64,000 nucleotides of DNA from Celeribacter ethanolicus (GCF_001550095.1 NZ_LRUC01000020.1:62001-126000); one strand, 5' to 3'. Positions 8,209 to 17,310 are shown, numbered from the stretch's first letter. The notes: generated by a model from the sequence alone, not told the origin. Numbers and translations are program-made.

Positions 8209-9168
8209 ATGAAGAGAATCGCCTTTCTGCTGGTCGATGGATTCGCCCTTTTGTCGACCGCATCCGCGCTCGAACCGCTGCGTGCGGCAAACCTGTTTTC
8301 GCCCACCTTGCGCTATGAGGTGACCCTGCTTTCAAGCTCCGGCGGCATGGTCAAATCCTCCGTCGGCGGCGCGTTTGAGACCCGCTCTTTTCGGGATCTT
8401 TTCCCCCGTTTCGATCTGGTTTTCGTCGTTGCGGGTGGCGATCCTGCGCGCGTCAACGACCCAGCACTTTTTGCCTGGCTGAGACAGGCCGACCGGTCCG
8501 GCGTGGCGCTCGGCGGCATCTCCGGCGGGGCGGTCATTCTGGCCAAGGCCGGACTTCTGGCGAACCGTCGTTTCACTGTCCACTGGCACCATTACAACGA
8601 TTTCGACAAGCTCCCCGGCGACTGGCTTTTGGAGCGGCGATTGTTCGTGATCGACCGCGACCGCTACACCTGCGCCGGTGGCTCCGCGCCGCTCGACATG
8701 ATGCATGCCATCATCGCCCGTGACCACGGAACCGCCTTCGCCCAACGCATTTCCGACTGGTTCATCCAGACCGAAGTGCGCGGAGCGGATGCGCCGCAAC
8801 GGTCCTCGATCACCGGGCGCTATGGCGTCATCCCGCTCCCGGTCGAGGCCGCTTTGGAACTGATGGAAAGCCATATCGCCGACCCTCTCGGTCAGGATCA
8901 GATCGCCACGCTCGCAGGCCTTTCGACCCGGCAATTGCAACGCCAGTTTCGCGAGACGACGGGCCGGTCGATCATGGAAGAATATCGCCGTATCCGTTTG
9001 GAAACAGGGAAAGATTTGATCACCTCGACCCGCATTCCATTGACCGAGATCGCCCAGATGACCGGGTTCTCCTCGCAGGCGCATTTCTCCGATGCCTTCC
9101 GCAAACTCTACGGCACTGCCCCCTCCACCCTGCGAAAACGGGAGGCCATAAAAAAAGGCCCGGCATAA
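8209..9168 (+). CDS. GlxA family AraC-type regulator
   Basis: A transcription regulator of 319 residues. Residues 1-190 are a DJ-1/PfpI-like amidotransferase-fold ligand domain (FLLVDGFALLS, VVAGGDPAR, GGISGGAVILAKAG), with no obvious catalytic cysteine at the nucleophile elbow, so it is likely a sensor only. Residues 215-315 form two AraC helix-turn-helix motifs (LAGLSTRQLQRQFRETTG and IPLTEIAQMTGFSSQAHFSDAFRK). It lies between the mgd operon and the gmaS gene, divergent from the first and convergent with the second. Regulators of this subfamily control glycine betaine, carnitine and dimethylglycine catabolism in other bacteria; activation of mgdABCD is inferred here. Confidence 0.9.
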   Translation: MKRIAFLLVDGFALLSTASALEPLRAANLFSPTLRYEVTLLSSSGGMVKSSVGGAFETRSFRDLFPRFDLVFVVAGGDPARVNDPALFAWLRQADRSGVALGGISGGAVILAKAGLLANRRFTVHWHHYNDFDKLPGDWLLERRLFVIDRDRYTCAGGSAPLDMMHAIIARDHGTAFAQRISDWFIQTEVRGADAPQRSSITGRYGVIPLPVEAALELMESHIADPLGQDQIATLAGLSTRQLQRQFRETTGRSIMEEYRRIRLETGKDLITSTRIPLTEIAQMTGFSSQAHFSDAFRKLYGTAPSTLRKREAIKKGPA

Positions 9169-9178
9169 GCCGGGCCTT
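9150..9178 (-). terminator. gmaS terminator overlapping the AraC gene end
   Basis: A 10-bp GC-rich stem (9155-9164 with 9169-9178) lies next to a run of seven A from 9150, which is a T tract on the minus strand. It ends the gmaS transcript and includes the stop codon of the convergent AraC gene. A second hairpin (9186-9193 with 9202-9209) lies nearer the gmaS stop. Confidence 0.8.
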
Positions 9179-9225
9179 GGGGAACAGTGGCGGTTCTGGG
9201 GCCGCCACTCAGGGAAGTTCTTGGA

Positions 9226-10542
9226 TCAGATGTCCAGCGTGTTGTCTTTTTCCCAGCGCGAGAAATGCGACACGAAGGAATTCCACTCGCGGTGCTTCAT
9301 CTTGATGTAAGAGGCCGAGAAATCGTTGCCCAGCATGGCTTTCAACTCCGGATCGGCGTCATAGGCGCGGATCGCGTCCAGCATGTTGAGCGGCAGTTTC
9401 GGCGCGCCTTCGATCTTGTGACCTTCGGCATACATGTCGATGTCGTAACGCGGGCCGGGGTTGGCTTTGGAGCGGATCCCCGAGAGACCGGCAGCGATGA
9501 TCACGGCCTGCAAGAGATAGGGGTTCACCGCCCCGTCCGGCAGGCGCAACTCGAACCTTCCGGGGCCCGGCACGCGGACCATGTGGGTGCGGTTGTTGCC
9601 GGTCCAGGTGACGGTATTGGGCGCCCAGGTCGCGCCCGACATGGTGCGCGGCGCGTTGATGCGTTTGTAGGAGTTCACCGTCGGGTTGGTGATCGCCGCC
9701 AAGGCTTCGGCATGTTTCATGATCCCGCCGAGGAAGTAACCGCCCTGCTCGGAAAGCCCCACTTCACCGACCTGCCCACCGGCATTGCCCGCGAATGCGT
9801 TGGTCTTGCCGTCGAGGTCCCACACGGAAATATGCGCGTGGCAACCGTTGCCGGTCAGGCCCTGAATGGGCTTCGGCATGAAGGTGGCGCGCAGACCGTG
9901 TTTCTCGGCGATGGATTTCACCATGAACTTGAAGAAACTGTGACGGTCGGCGGTGATCAGCGCGTCGTCGAAATCCCAGTTCATCTCGAACTGGCCGTTG
10001 GCGTCCTCGTGGTCGTTCTGATACGGACCCCAGCCCAGCTCCAGCATGTAATCGCAGATCTCGGCGATCACGTCATAGCGGCGCATCACGGCCTGCTGGT
10101 CATAACAGGGTTTCTCCGCCGTATCGAACGGGTCGGAAATCTGATCGCCCTCGGGGGTGAGGATAAAGAATTCGGCCTCGATCCCGGTCTTGACGCGCAG
10201 ACCTTCTTCAGCGGCTTCCTTGATCAGTTTCTTCAGCACGTTGCGCGGCGCCTGTTCGACCGGCTGATCTTCCATGATGCAATCGGCGGGCACCCAGGCC
10301 ACTTCCGGCTTCCACGGCAATTGGATGACCGCATCCGGGTCCGGCACGGCCAGCATGTCGGGATGCGCCGGCGTCAGGTCGAGCCAGGTCGCAAAGCCCG
10401 CAAAGCCAGCCCCGTCTTCCTCCATACCCGCGATCGCGGAGGCCGGCACGAGTTTGGCGCGCTGGCCACCGAACAGATCGGTGTAGGAGATCATGAAATA
10501 TTTCACGCCGTTCTCTTCGGCGAATTTGGCAAGTTTGCTCAT
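9226..10542 (-). CDS. gmaS: gamma-glutamylmethylamide synthetase
   Basis: A glutamine synthetase-superfamily enzyme of 438 residues that uses ATP to join methylamine to glutamate, giving gamma-glutamylmethylamide, the first step of the indirect methylamine pathway. Visible motifs are the catalytic-domain GNGCHAHISVWDL, NRTHMVRVPGPGRFELRLPDG and the N-terminal beta-grasp region with YFMISYTDLFGG. The start at 10542 (MSKLAKFAEENG) fits family N-termini; the longer open frame upstream overlaps mgsC. It follows mgsC by 59 bases that contain a hairpin. The adjacent glutamate synthase-like mgsABC genes, whose products use this enzyme's product, separate it from ordinary glutamine synthetases. Confidence 0.92.
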   Translation of the reverse strand: MSKLAKFAEENGVKYFMISYTDLFGGQRAKLVPASAIAGMEEDGAGFAGFATWLDLTPAHPDMLAVPDPDAVIQLPWKPEVAWVPADCIMEDQPVEQAPRNVLKKLIKEAAEEGLRVKTGIEAEFFILTPEGDQISDPFDTAEKPCYDQQAVMRRYDVIAEICDYMLELGWGPYQNDHEDANGQFEMNWDFDDALITADRHSFFKFMVKSIAEKHGLRATFMPKPIQGLTGNGCHAHISVWDLDGKTNAFAGNAGGQVGEVGLSEQGGYFLGGIMKHAEALAAITNPTVNSYKRINAPRTMSGATWAPNTVTWTGNNRTHMVRVPGPGRFELRLPDGAVNPYLLQAVIIAAGLSGIRSKANPGPRYDIDMYAEGHKIEGAPKLPLNMLDAIRAYDADPELKAMLGNDFSASYIKMKHREWNSFVSHFSRWEKDNTLDI

Positions 10543-10570
10543 CTGTATTTTTCCTGTTCCCTGTCGGAGA

Positions 10571-10593
10571 AAGAGGGGCGCTTGGCCCCTCTT
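10571..10593. repeat. hairpin between mgsC and gmaS
   Basis: AAGAGGGG (10571-10578) pairs perfectly with CCCCTCTT (10586-10593). No T run follows on the minus strand, so it is more likely an mRNA processing or stability element that sets the ratio of gmaS to mgsABC than a full terminator. Confidence 0.5.
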
Positions 10594-10601
10594 CGTGGGC
10601 C

Positions 10602-11927
10602 TCAGAAGCCCGGTTTCCCCGGGTACCAATTGGTCCCGGCGAGCGGAATTTGCGCCATGGCAGCGGCTTCCATGGTCAGCGCACACAGATCCTCGGGTTC
10701 GAGGTTGTGCACGTGGTTGTGACCACAGGCCCGTGCGATGGTCTGGCATTCCAGCGTCATCACGTTGAGGTAGTTGCGCAGCATCCGCGCCGCTTCCACC
10801 GGGTTCACGCGCTTCATCAGCTCGGGGTCCTGCGTGGTGATACCTGCCGGGTCTTTGCCCTCATGCCAGTCATCGTAAGCGTCGGCAGTGGTGCCCAGAG
10901 CCGCGTATTCCGCGCCCCATTTCGGGTCCTGCTCACCGATGGCAATGAGAGCCGCCGTGCCGATGGAAACCGCATCGGCCCCAAGTGCCAGCGCCTTGGC
11001 CATATCCGCGCCGTTGCGGATGCCGCCAGAGACCACAAGCTGAACCTTGCGGTGCATGCCCAGATCCTGAAGCGCCTGAACGGCGGGGCGGATACAGGCG
11101 AGGATCGGCTGGCCGACATGCTCGATGAACACATCCTGCGTCGCCGCCGTACCGCCCTGCATCCCGTCGAGCACGACCACGTCCGCGCCCGCTTTCACGG
11201 CCAGAGCGGTGTCGTAATAGGGGCGTGCGCCGCCGACCTTGATGTAGATCGGTTTTTCCCAGTTGGTGATCTCTCGCAGCTCAAGGATCTTGATCTCGAG
11301 ATCGTCCGGGCCGGTCCAGTCCGGGTGACGACAGGCGGAGCGTTGGTCGATGCCGACCGGAAGGTCGCGCATCCCGGCGACGCGCTCGGTGATCTTTTGA
11401 CCCAGCAGCATGCCGCCGCCGCCCGGTTTCGCGCCTTGGCCGACCACGATCTCGATGGCGTCAGCACGACGCAGATCGTCCGGGTTCATGCCGTAGCGCG
11501 ACGGCAGGTATTGGTAAACGAGCTTCTCGGAATGTCCGCGCTCTTCCTCGGTCATGCCGCCGTCACCGGTGGTCGTCGAGGTGCCCGCCATGGTCGCGCC
11601 GCGACCCAGAGCCTCTTTCGCCGGACCGGAGAGCGCGCCAAAGGACATGCCCGCGATGGTCACCGGGATTTTCAGCTCGATCGGCTTTTTCGCAAACCGC
11701 GTGCCGAGGGTCACGGAGGTGTCGCATTTCTCGCGATAACCTTCGAGCGGGTACCGCGACATCGACGCGCCGAGGAACAGCAGGTCATCGAAATGCGGCA
11801 GGTGGCGTTTGGTGCCGCCGCCACGAATATCGTAGATGCCGGTGGCCGCCGCGCGGCGGATCTCGGCGTTGGCGGCGTTGCTGAACGTGTAGCTGTCGCG
11901 CGGCGGGGTGTGGGGTGTCTTTTCCAT
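10602..11927 (-). CDS. mgsC: N-methylglutamate synthase subunit C
   Basis: A 441-residue protein matching the FMN-binding synthase domain of glutamate synthase. It has the barrel motifs GMSFGALSGPAKEALGRGA, GDGGMTEEERGHS, KVGGARPYYDTALAVKAGAD and GMQGGTAATQDVFIEHVG, and a cysteine cluster near the C-terminus (ECQTIARACG and EDLCAL). With MgsA and MgsB it rebuilds, as three polypeptides, the domains of the glutamate synthase large subunit. The complex transfers the methylamino group of gamma-glutamylmethylamide to form N-methylglutamate. It lies 11 bases after mgsB. Confidence 0.9.
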   Translation of the reverse strand: MEKTPHTPPRDSYTFSNAANAEIRRAAATGIYDIRGGGTKRHLPHFDDLLFLGASMSRYPLEGYREKCDTSVTLGTRFAKKPIELKIPVTIAGMSFGALSGPAKEALGRGATMAGTSTTTGDGGMTEEERGHSEKLVYQYLPSRYGMNPDDLRRADAIEIVVGQGAKPGGGGMLLGQKITERVAGMRDLPVGIDQRSACRHPDWTGPDDLEIKILELREITNWEKPIYIKVGGARPYYDTALAVKAGADVVVLDGMQGGTAATQDVFIEHVGQPILACIRPAVQALQDLGMHRKVQLVVSGGIRNGADMAKALALGADAVSIGTAALIAIGEQDPKWGAEYAALGTTADAYDDWHEGKDPAGITTQDPELMKRVNPVEAARMLRNYLNVMTLECQTIARACGHNHVHNLEPEDLCALTMEAAAMAQIPLAGTNWYPGKPGF

Positions 11928-11938
11928 CGGTGCGCTCC

Positions 11939-12625
11939 TCAGTATTCGCCAGCGTGGTCGATGTTGAAATTGTAGAGTTTGCGCGACGAACCGTAGCGTT
12001 TGAACTCTTCCGGTTTGGCATCCGCCCCGGCTTTCTCAAGAAGGTCCTTGAGGATCTCGATATGCTCCGGGCGCAGTTCCTTCTCGACGCAGTCGGCGCC
12101 CAGCGATTTCACGGAACCGCGCACGAACAGGCGCGCTTCATAAAGCGAGTCGCCCAGCGCATCGCCCGCATCGCCCAGAACAACGAGGTTGCCCTTTTGC
12201 GCCATGAAGGCGCACATATGGCCGATGTTGCCGTGCACGACGATGTCGATGCCCTTCATCGAGATGCCGCAGCGCGAGGACGCATTGCCCTTGATGTTCA
12301 AAAGACCGCCGTGCCCGGTGGCGCCCGCATATTGCGAGGCGTCGCCTTCGATGGTCACAACGCCGGACATCATGTTTTCCGCAACACCGGGGCCGGTGGA
12401 GCCTTTGACCGTGATGGTGGCTTCCTTGTTCATCCCGGCGCAGTAGTAGCCCGTGGACCCGTTGATGGTCACGGAAATCGGACCGTCGAGACCGACAGCC
12501 ACGGCATGCGCGCCGCGCGGGTTGGTCAGTTCGAAATCTTCATTCGCCTTGCCCTTGGCAGCGGCCTGAAGCGTGGTGTTGACCTCACGGAGTTCCGTTG
12601 TGGCCAGATCGAGCGTGGTGGTCAT
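11939..12625 (-). CDS. mgsB: N-methylglutamate synthase subunit B
   Basis: A 228-residue GXGXG beta-helix protein, the counterpart of the C-terminal domain of glutamate synthase large subunits. Repeated glycine-rich turns are visible (GSTGYYCAGM, GDASQYAGATGHGG, GNASSRCGISMKG, GNIGHMCAFMAQKGN). The start at 12625 (MTTTLDLATTELREV) is four bases after the mgsA stop; a longer open frame to 12796 would overlap mgsA. It has no catalytic residues and probably holds the amidotransferase and synthase subunits together. Confidence 0.9.
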   Translation of the reverse strand: MTTTLDLATTELREVNTTLQAAAKGKANEDFELTNPRGAHAVAVGLDGPISVTINGSTGYYCAGMNKEATITVKGSTGPGVAENMMSGVVTIEGDASQYAGATGHGGLLNIKGNASSRCGISMKGIDIVVHGNIGHMCAFMAQKGNLVVLGDAGDALGDSLYEARLFVRGSVKSLGADCVEKELRPEHIEILKDLLEKAGADAKPEEFKRYGSSRKLYNFNIDHAGEY

Positions 12626-12629
12626 TGGA

Positions 12630-13520
12630 TCAGCGCTCCCAGAAGTAAACAGTTGCAGGTTCCGGTTCCCAGACGCGGGCATTGTCGATGCCCGGCAGGT
12701 CGGCGAAGGCGCGGTACTCAGACGCGAAGGCGACGTAATCCTCGGTTTCCGCCATGATCGCCGGTTTGCAGGCGATTGGATCGCGCACGACGCCAAAGCC
12801 GTTCTTGGTACCGGTCACGAAGGTGAAGAACCCGTCGAGATCTTCGATGGTGCCTTCGAGCGCTTCACCCAGCGTTGCGCCATCGGCGATGCGCGACGAG
12901 ATGTAGGCCGCGCCCACTTCGGTGTCGTTTTCCGAGCGGGTAAACACGCCTTTTTTGGCAAGCGTGCGGCGCATCTGGTTGTGGTTCGACAGCGAGCCGT
13001 TGTGCACGAGGCACTGGTCGTCGGCGGTCGAAAACGGGTGCGCACCCATCGTGGTCACAGCGGACTCAGTCGCCATGCGGGTGTGGCCGATGCCGTGGGA
13101 GCCGCCCATCGCGCGCAGACCGAACCGCGCCGCGACGTCTTTCGGCAGGCCGACTTCCTTGTAGATTTCCATGGAGGCGCCGGAACCCATGATGCGAAGA
13201 CCCTTGTCTTCGAGCACCGCGATGGCCTCTTTCGCCTTCGCTTCCGGCAGTGTCAGAACCGCATGGGTGTCGACCACTTTGATCGTCACCGGCGCATCGA
13301 CCACCGCACACACGGCGGCGTCGAGATCGGCAAACGCCTCGGCGGGCGTGTCCGATTGAACGGTGATTTTTACCATGCCGTCCGTCTCATCGCCATAGAT
13401 CGCGATCCCGGCGCTATCGGGGCCGCGTTCGGTCATGGTGATGAGCATATCGGTCAGCATATCGCCCAGTTGCGGGCGCAGTTCATCCTTTTTCAGGAAG
13501 AGGCCAACAATGCCACACAT
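12630..13520 (-). CDS. mgsA: N-methylglutamate synthase subunit A (amidotransferase)
   Basis: A class II glutamine amidotransferase domain of 296 residues. The start is set at 13520 because processing must expose the cysteine at position 2 (MCGIVGLF) as the N-terminal nucleophile; the open frame goes nine codons further. Other motifs are TRMATESAV, HNGSLSNHNQMRR and the NDTEVGAAYI region. In the complex it releases methylamine from gamma-glutamylmethylamide and channels it to the MgsC synthase site. It is the first gene of mgsABC-gmaS and follows the XRE-cupin regulator on the same strand by about 200 bases. Confidence 0.92.
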   Translation of the reverse strand: MCGIVGLFLKKDELRPQLGDMLTDMLITMTERGPDSAGIAIYGDETDGMVKITVQSDTPAEAFADLDAAVCAVVDAPVTIKVVDTHAVLTLPEAKAKEAIAVLEDKGLRIMGSGASMEIYKEVGLPKDVAARFGLRAMGGSHGIGHTRMATESAVTTMGAHPFSTADDQCLVHNGSLSNHNQMRRTLAKKGVFTRSENDTEVGAAYISSRIADGATLGEALEGTIEDLDGFFTFVTGTKNGFGVVRDPIACKPAIMAETEDYVAFASEYRAFADLPGIDNARVWEPEPATVYFWER

Positions 13521-13576
13521 AGGTTCCTCCATTGTGGGTGAGTTCATCAGGCGTCCAGCGCCGTCACAACCTCACT

Positions 13577-13620
13577 AATGGGAAACCTATTTTCTCTTCA
13601 AGAAAGTTTTTATCCCCATT
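13577..13620. promoter_or_regulatory. nested inverted repeats upstream of mgsA
   Basis: An inner dyad TTTCT-CTTCA-AGAAA (13591-13605) lies inside an outer one, AATGGG (13577-13582) with CCCATT (13615-13620). The location 57-100 bases before the mgsA start fits an operator, possibly for the neighbouring XRE-cupin protein. This link is a guess. Confidence 0.35.
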
Positions 13621-13660
13621 GGAAGAAAATCTCACCGACAGGAAAATTGCTCTGTTTTTA

Positions 13661-13694
13661 TGCAAACAGGCGGCCGATCCGCATCAGCCGCCTG
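13661..13694 (-). terminator. hairpin after the XRE-cupin gene
   Basis: CAGGCGGC (13667-13674) pairs with GCCGCCTG (13687-13694), followed on the minus strand by TTTGC and an A/T-rich stretch. It could end the regulator transcript before mgsA. Confidence 0.5.
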
Positions 13695-13725
13695 AGAATT
13701 GTGCGAAATAGAAAATACAGGACAC

Positions 13726-14409
13726 TCAGCGTGCCTGCGGATAGGTGATGATCGACAGATATTTCGCCGGAAGCTCGACGATCTCCTCCGGCCCGTGCGG
13801 CGCATCCGAATCGAACAGAAGCGAATCCCCCGGCTCCAGATCGTAGATCTGATCGCCATGGCGATAGTTGACCCGCCCCTCCAGCATATACAGAAGCTCG
13901 ATGCCCTCATGCTGGAACGCCGGGAACCGGTCGGAGGCGCTGTCGAGCGTGATCAGATAGGGTTCGACCACGACGCCCGAGTTGTTCGACCCGATATGAC
14001 CCAAGAGATTGTATTGATGCCCCGCCCGCGTCCCCGCACGCTCGATCTCGACACCCTCGCCCGCTTTGACATGCATGCAGCCGCGCTCTTCCTCATAACC
14101 GGAAAAAAGCTGCACCAAAGGCACGCGCAACGCATGGGCCAGCGCAGAAATCGTATTCAGAGACGGCGAAATCACCCCGTTCTCGATCTTCGACAGCATG
14201 CCGACCGACAACCCGGTCTGCGCCGCCAGGTCCGCCCCGGTCATCCGCGCCCGCTTGCGCAGCTCGCGCACCTGCCGTCCGATCGCCACTTCGAGGTTCT
14301 TTTCCCGCTGCTCCTTCACCGCATGCGGGTTCTGCTGCAATGCATTGTCCTTGGCTTTCAAATCCAACTCCTGTCGTCCCATATGCTCTCTCTTCTCTAT
14401 CTCGCTCAT
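13726..14409 (-). CDS. XRE family regulator with cupin sensor domain
   Basis: A 227-residue regulator with an XRE helix-turn-helix at about residues 45-100 (RARMTGADLAAQTGLSVGMLSKIENG) and a C-terminal single cupin domain (EGIELLYMLEGRVNYRHGDQIYDLEPGDSLLFDSDAPHGPEE, read as overlapping motifs). The first residues are charged and probably disordered. The gene overlaps the 3' end of the AmiC-like gene by four bases, so the two are co-translated. XRE-cupin proteins such as PuuR regulate amine or amino-acid catabolism; control of tmm-tdm or mgs-gma is inferred from position. Confidence 0.88.
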   Translation of the reverse strand: MSEIEKREHMGRQELDLKAKDNALQQNPHAVKEQREKNLEVAIGRQVRELRKRARMTGADLAAQTGLSVGMLSKIENGVISPSLNTISALAHALRVPLVQLFSGYEEERGCMHVKAGEGVEIERAGTRAGHQYNLLGHIGSNNSGVVVEPYLITLDSASDRFPAFQHEGIELLYMLEGRVNYRHGDQIYDLEPGDSLLFDSDAPHGPEEIVELPAKYLSIITYPQAR

Positions 14410-15692
14410 TCATCCGCCAGCGCGCGCGCCAGATCCGGCTTGCCGCGCTGGTGCCAAAGCTGGCCGACGGCCCCGAGTTCGGTCATCAGCTCTTCGCCAT
14501 AGGTTTCCAGCCATTTCAGCACCGACCCGAATTCCTGAATGCGCGCCCGCCCCTCGCGGATCGCCACCACCGGCCAGTCGCCCACCAGCGCATTGTCGAT
14601 GCCGTAGACCTCCATGCCCCACCAATTCGCCAGCCCGAACACATGCGGCATGCGCCGCCCGCGCTTCAGGGCCGCCAACACGGAGGCGCTGACAAGGCTG
14701 TCCGCCGTCTCGACCGCCTCATGCCAGAGATCGAGGATCGACGCATATTCCCAGCTCACCGCCGCCCACTCTTCTGGAAAGCGCTCATTATAAGAGTCGA
14801 AAAACGCCTTCGGCCGGTGAAAGAAAAACGCCGTATCCGCTAGTTCCGGATCGTCGAAATCCGGGAACTGGAAGGTGAAACGCTCCATGAAAGCGTCCGA
14901 GGTGCGCGTGATCAGGCTTTGGTAATTGTCGCAGGTACAGGCAAGAATCTCGCCCCGGAACCCCGCCTCATAGGCCGCGACGGTCAGCGCCTCGATCATC
15001 GGCGGTGCGGAGGAACACCAGCACAGCACATCCGGCGTCTCGGCCAGCATCTCCGCCACGATCTCGCGCGCGTCCCCGGCCTCCGCATCATAAAGCACTT
15101 CACTGACGATCTCCCGCCCGGCGACATCGAAGGCCGCGCGATAGGTCGCAAGCGACGGCAGCCCCATGAGATCGGTTTGGGAGCAGAGCGCCACGCGTTT
15201 GGCCTCGGGCCGGGTGCGCGCGAGCCAGTCGACCCCGGTGACGTTGAAAAACGGGTGCACCTCCGCGGGCGCGATGAGATAGGGGTGATCCGGCGACAGG
15301 TCCGACGGCAGAAGCGTCGCGGTCAGCACCCGACGCTCCATCAGATAGGCCAGCGCCAGCCCCAGATCGCCGCCCCCGAGCGTCAGCACAAGCCGCACGC
15401 GTTGCGCCTCCACCATCTGCCGCGCCGCCTCGAGTGTCGCCGCCGCGCCCTGCGCGCTGTCCTGCACGATCAGTTCCACAAGATGCCGCCGGCCGCCAAC
15501 CATCATGCCGCCATGGGCGTTGATCCAGTCGACCCAGAGGCGACAACCATCTATGCCGGGCCGCCCCCAACGCTCCTCCGCCCCGGACATCGGCACCAGC
15601 GCTCCAACCCGGATCGGCGCGCGGTCCTGTACGCTCAATCGCGGCAGGCTGCCTGCGACGGCCAGTCTCTGTGCCAGCGAAGCGCTGCTCAT
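14406..15692 (-). CDS. AmiC/UrtA-like type 1 binding protein, no signal peptide
   Basis: A 428-residue protein with the two-lobed type 1 periplasmic binding fold found in amide, urea and branched amino-acid receptors (GALVPMSGAEERWGRPGIDG at the start of the fold, VRLVLTLGGGD, AALCSQTDLMG-like region, WCSSAPPMIEAL). The N-terminus lacks a signal peptide and no transporter genes adjoin it. AmiC, a cytoplasmic amide sensor, has this fold and no signal peptide. It is co-translated with the XRE-cupin regulator and divergent from tmm, so a cytoplasmic sensor of a methylated amine or glutamylmethylamide is a reasonable inference. A binding protein for a distant ABC transporter is the alternative. 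Confidence 0.75.
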   Translation of the reverse strand: MSSASLAQRLAVAGSLPRLSVQDRAPIRVGALVPMSGAEERWGRPGIDGCRLWVDWINAHGGMMVGGRRHLVELIVQDSAQGAAATLEAARQMVEAQRVRLVLTLGGGDLGLALAYLMERRVLTATLLPSDLSPDHPYLIAPAEVHPFFNVTGVDWLARTRPEAKRVALCSQTDLMGLPSLATYRAAFDVAGREIVSEVLYDAEAGDAREIVAEMLAETPDVLCWCSSAPPMIEALTVAAYEAGFRGEILACTCDNYQSLITRTSDAFMERFTFQFPDFDDPELADTAFFFHRPKAFFDSYNERFPEEWAAVSWEYASILDLWHEAVETADSLVSASVLAALKRGRRMPHVFGLANWWGMEVYGIDNALVGDWPVVAIREGRARIQEFGSVLKWLETYGEELMTELGAVGQLWHQRGKPDLARALADE

Positions 15693-15770
15693 TTTTTCAC
15701 CTCCCGCTCAAAAATAGGTCAAAAGACCGAGAGAATTCCCGATTCGCATATTCCTCTAAGGAAAATTCAT

Positions 15771-15837
15771 TGACCAGTAGAAAATTTTTGGACCAAACCG
15801 GAGTCAATCCAAAAGAACCAATCTTGATTATTGGTCC
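15771..15837. promoter_or_regulatory. tmm control region with GACCA half-sites
   Basis: Three GACCA-like half-sites begin at 15772, 15791 and 15816 (the last as AACCA), and the third forms a dyad with ATTGGTCC ending at 15837. The region lies between the divergent AmiC-like gene and tmm. The dyad resembles the one upstream of the GntR gene at 918-940. Confidence 0.5.
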
Positions 15838-15873
15838 ATACCAACACACGCTCAACCAACGGGAGTTTTCAAT

Positions 15874-17217
15874 ATGACCAAACGAGTCGCCGTCATCGGC
15901 GCGGGCCCCTCCGGCCTCGCTCAACTGCGTGCCTTCCAATCCGCCGCCCAAAAGGGCGCCGAGATCCCGGAAGTCGTCTGTTTTGAGAAGCAATCGAACT
16001 GGGGCGGGCTGTGGAACTACACCTGGCGCACCGGCGTCGATGAGAATGGCGAACCTGTGCACGGGTCTATGTACCGCTACCTCTGGTCGAACGGCCCGAA
16101 AGAAGGTCTGGAATTCGCCGACTATTCCTTCGAGGAACATTTCGGCAAGCAAATCGCCTCCTACCCGCCCCGCGCCGTGCTCTTCGACTATATCGAAGGC
16201 CGCGTGATCAAGGCCGACGTGCGCAAATGGATTCGCTTCTCCTCCGTCATCCGCTTCGTCGAATATGACGAAGACAAAGGCGATTTCGTCGTCACCGTGC
16301 ACGACATGGTCGAGGACCGCGTCTACAAGGAGCGCTTCGACAATGTGATCGTCGCCTCCGGTCATTTCTCCTCGCCGAACGTGCCCGAATACCCCGGCTT
16401 CGAACAGTTCAATGGCCGCATCGTCCACGCCCACGATTTCCGCGACGCCCGCGAATTCGAAGGCAAGGACGTGCTCCTCGTCGGCGCCTCCTACTCCGCC
16501 GAAGACATCGGGTCTCAGTGCTGGAAATACGGCGCCAACTCGATCACCACCTGCTACCGCTCCGCCCCCATGGGCTTCAAATGGCCGGACAACTGGGAAG
16601 AAAAACCCGCCCTGCAAAAGGTCGAAGGCAAGACCGTCTTCTTCGCCGATGGCACCACGAAAGACGTCGATGCGATCATTCTCTGCACCGGCTACAAGCA
16701 CTATTTCCCGTTCCTGCCCGACGATCTGCGCCTCAAAACCAAGAACCGTCTGGCGACCGCCGATCTCTACAAAGGTGTCGTCTACGTCCACAATCCGAAG
16801 ATGTTCTACCTCGGCATGCAGGACCAGTGGTTCACCTTCAACATGTTCGACGCGCAGGCGTGGTATGTGCGGGACATCATTCTTGGCCGCATCGAGGTTC
16901 CGACCGACAAAGCCGTTTTGGAGGCCGACGTTGTGGAACGTGTGGAGCGCGAAGACGCCGATGACGATGTGAAATACGCGATCAAATATCAGGCCGATTA
17001 CGTCAAGGAACTGGTGGCCGACACCGACTACCCGTCCTTCGACATCGACGGCGCCTGCGAGGCCTTCTTCGAGTGGAAGAAACACAAGGCGAAAGACATC
17101 ATGGACTTCCGCAACAACTCCTACCGCTCGGTGATCACCGGCACCATGGCGCCCGTCCACCACACGCCCTGGAAAGACGCGCTGGACGACAGCATGGAAG
17201 CCTATTTGCAGAACTAA
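15874..17217 (+). CDS. tmm: trimethylamine monooxygenase
   Basis: A bacterial flavin-containing monooxygenase of 447 residues that oxidises trimethylamine to trimethylamine N-oxide with NADPH and O2. The FAD motif GAGPSG is at residues 9-14, the FMO fingerprint FxGxxxHxxxF at 179-189 ([11 protein letters not shown]), followed by an NADPH-binding [11 protein letters not shown] and the late [10 protein letters not shown]. Length and motifs match the Tmm family. A ribosome binding site (GGGAG) precedes the start. The next gene, tdm, consumes its product, which makes the assignment strong. A terminator lies between the two. Confidence 0.95.
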   Translation: MTKRVAVIGAGPSGLAQLRAFQSAAQKGAEIPEVVCFEKQSNWGGLWNYTWRTGVDENGEPVHGSMYRYLWSNGPKEGLEFADYSFEEHFGKQIASYPPRAVLFDYIEGRVIKADVRKWIRFSSVIRFVEYDEDKGDFVVTVHDMVEDRVYKERFDNVIVASGHFSSPNVPEYPGFEQFNGRIVHAHDFRDAREFEGKDVLLVGASYSAEDIGSQCWKYGANSITTCYRSAPMGFKWPDNWEEKPALQKVEGKTVFFADGTTKDVDAIILCTGYKHYFPFLPDDLRLKTKNRLATADLYKGVVYVHNPKMFYLGMQDQWFTFNMFDAQAWYVRDIILGRIEVPTDKAVLEADVVERVEREDADDDVKYAIKYQADYVKELVADTDYPSFDIDGACEAFFEWKKHKAKDIMDFRNNSYRSVITGTMAPVHHTPWKDALDDSMEAYLQN

Positions 17218-17262
17218 CCGGTCTTCGCGTCCGGGTGACCGGGCGCGCACCTCCCTCCCCTG

Positions 17263-17300
17263 ATCCGGGGGCAAGCCTCCCCGCACCCCCGGATTTTTTT
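17263..17300 (+). terminator. terminator between tmm and tdm
   Basis: ATCCGGGGG (17263-17271) pairs with CCCCCGGAT (17286-17294), followed by seven T. This is a well-formed intrinsic terminator only about ten bases before the tdm start, so tdm transcription depends on read-through or an unseen internal promoter. Confidence 0.8.
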
Positions 17301-17310
17301 ATTCTGACCG

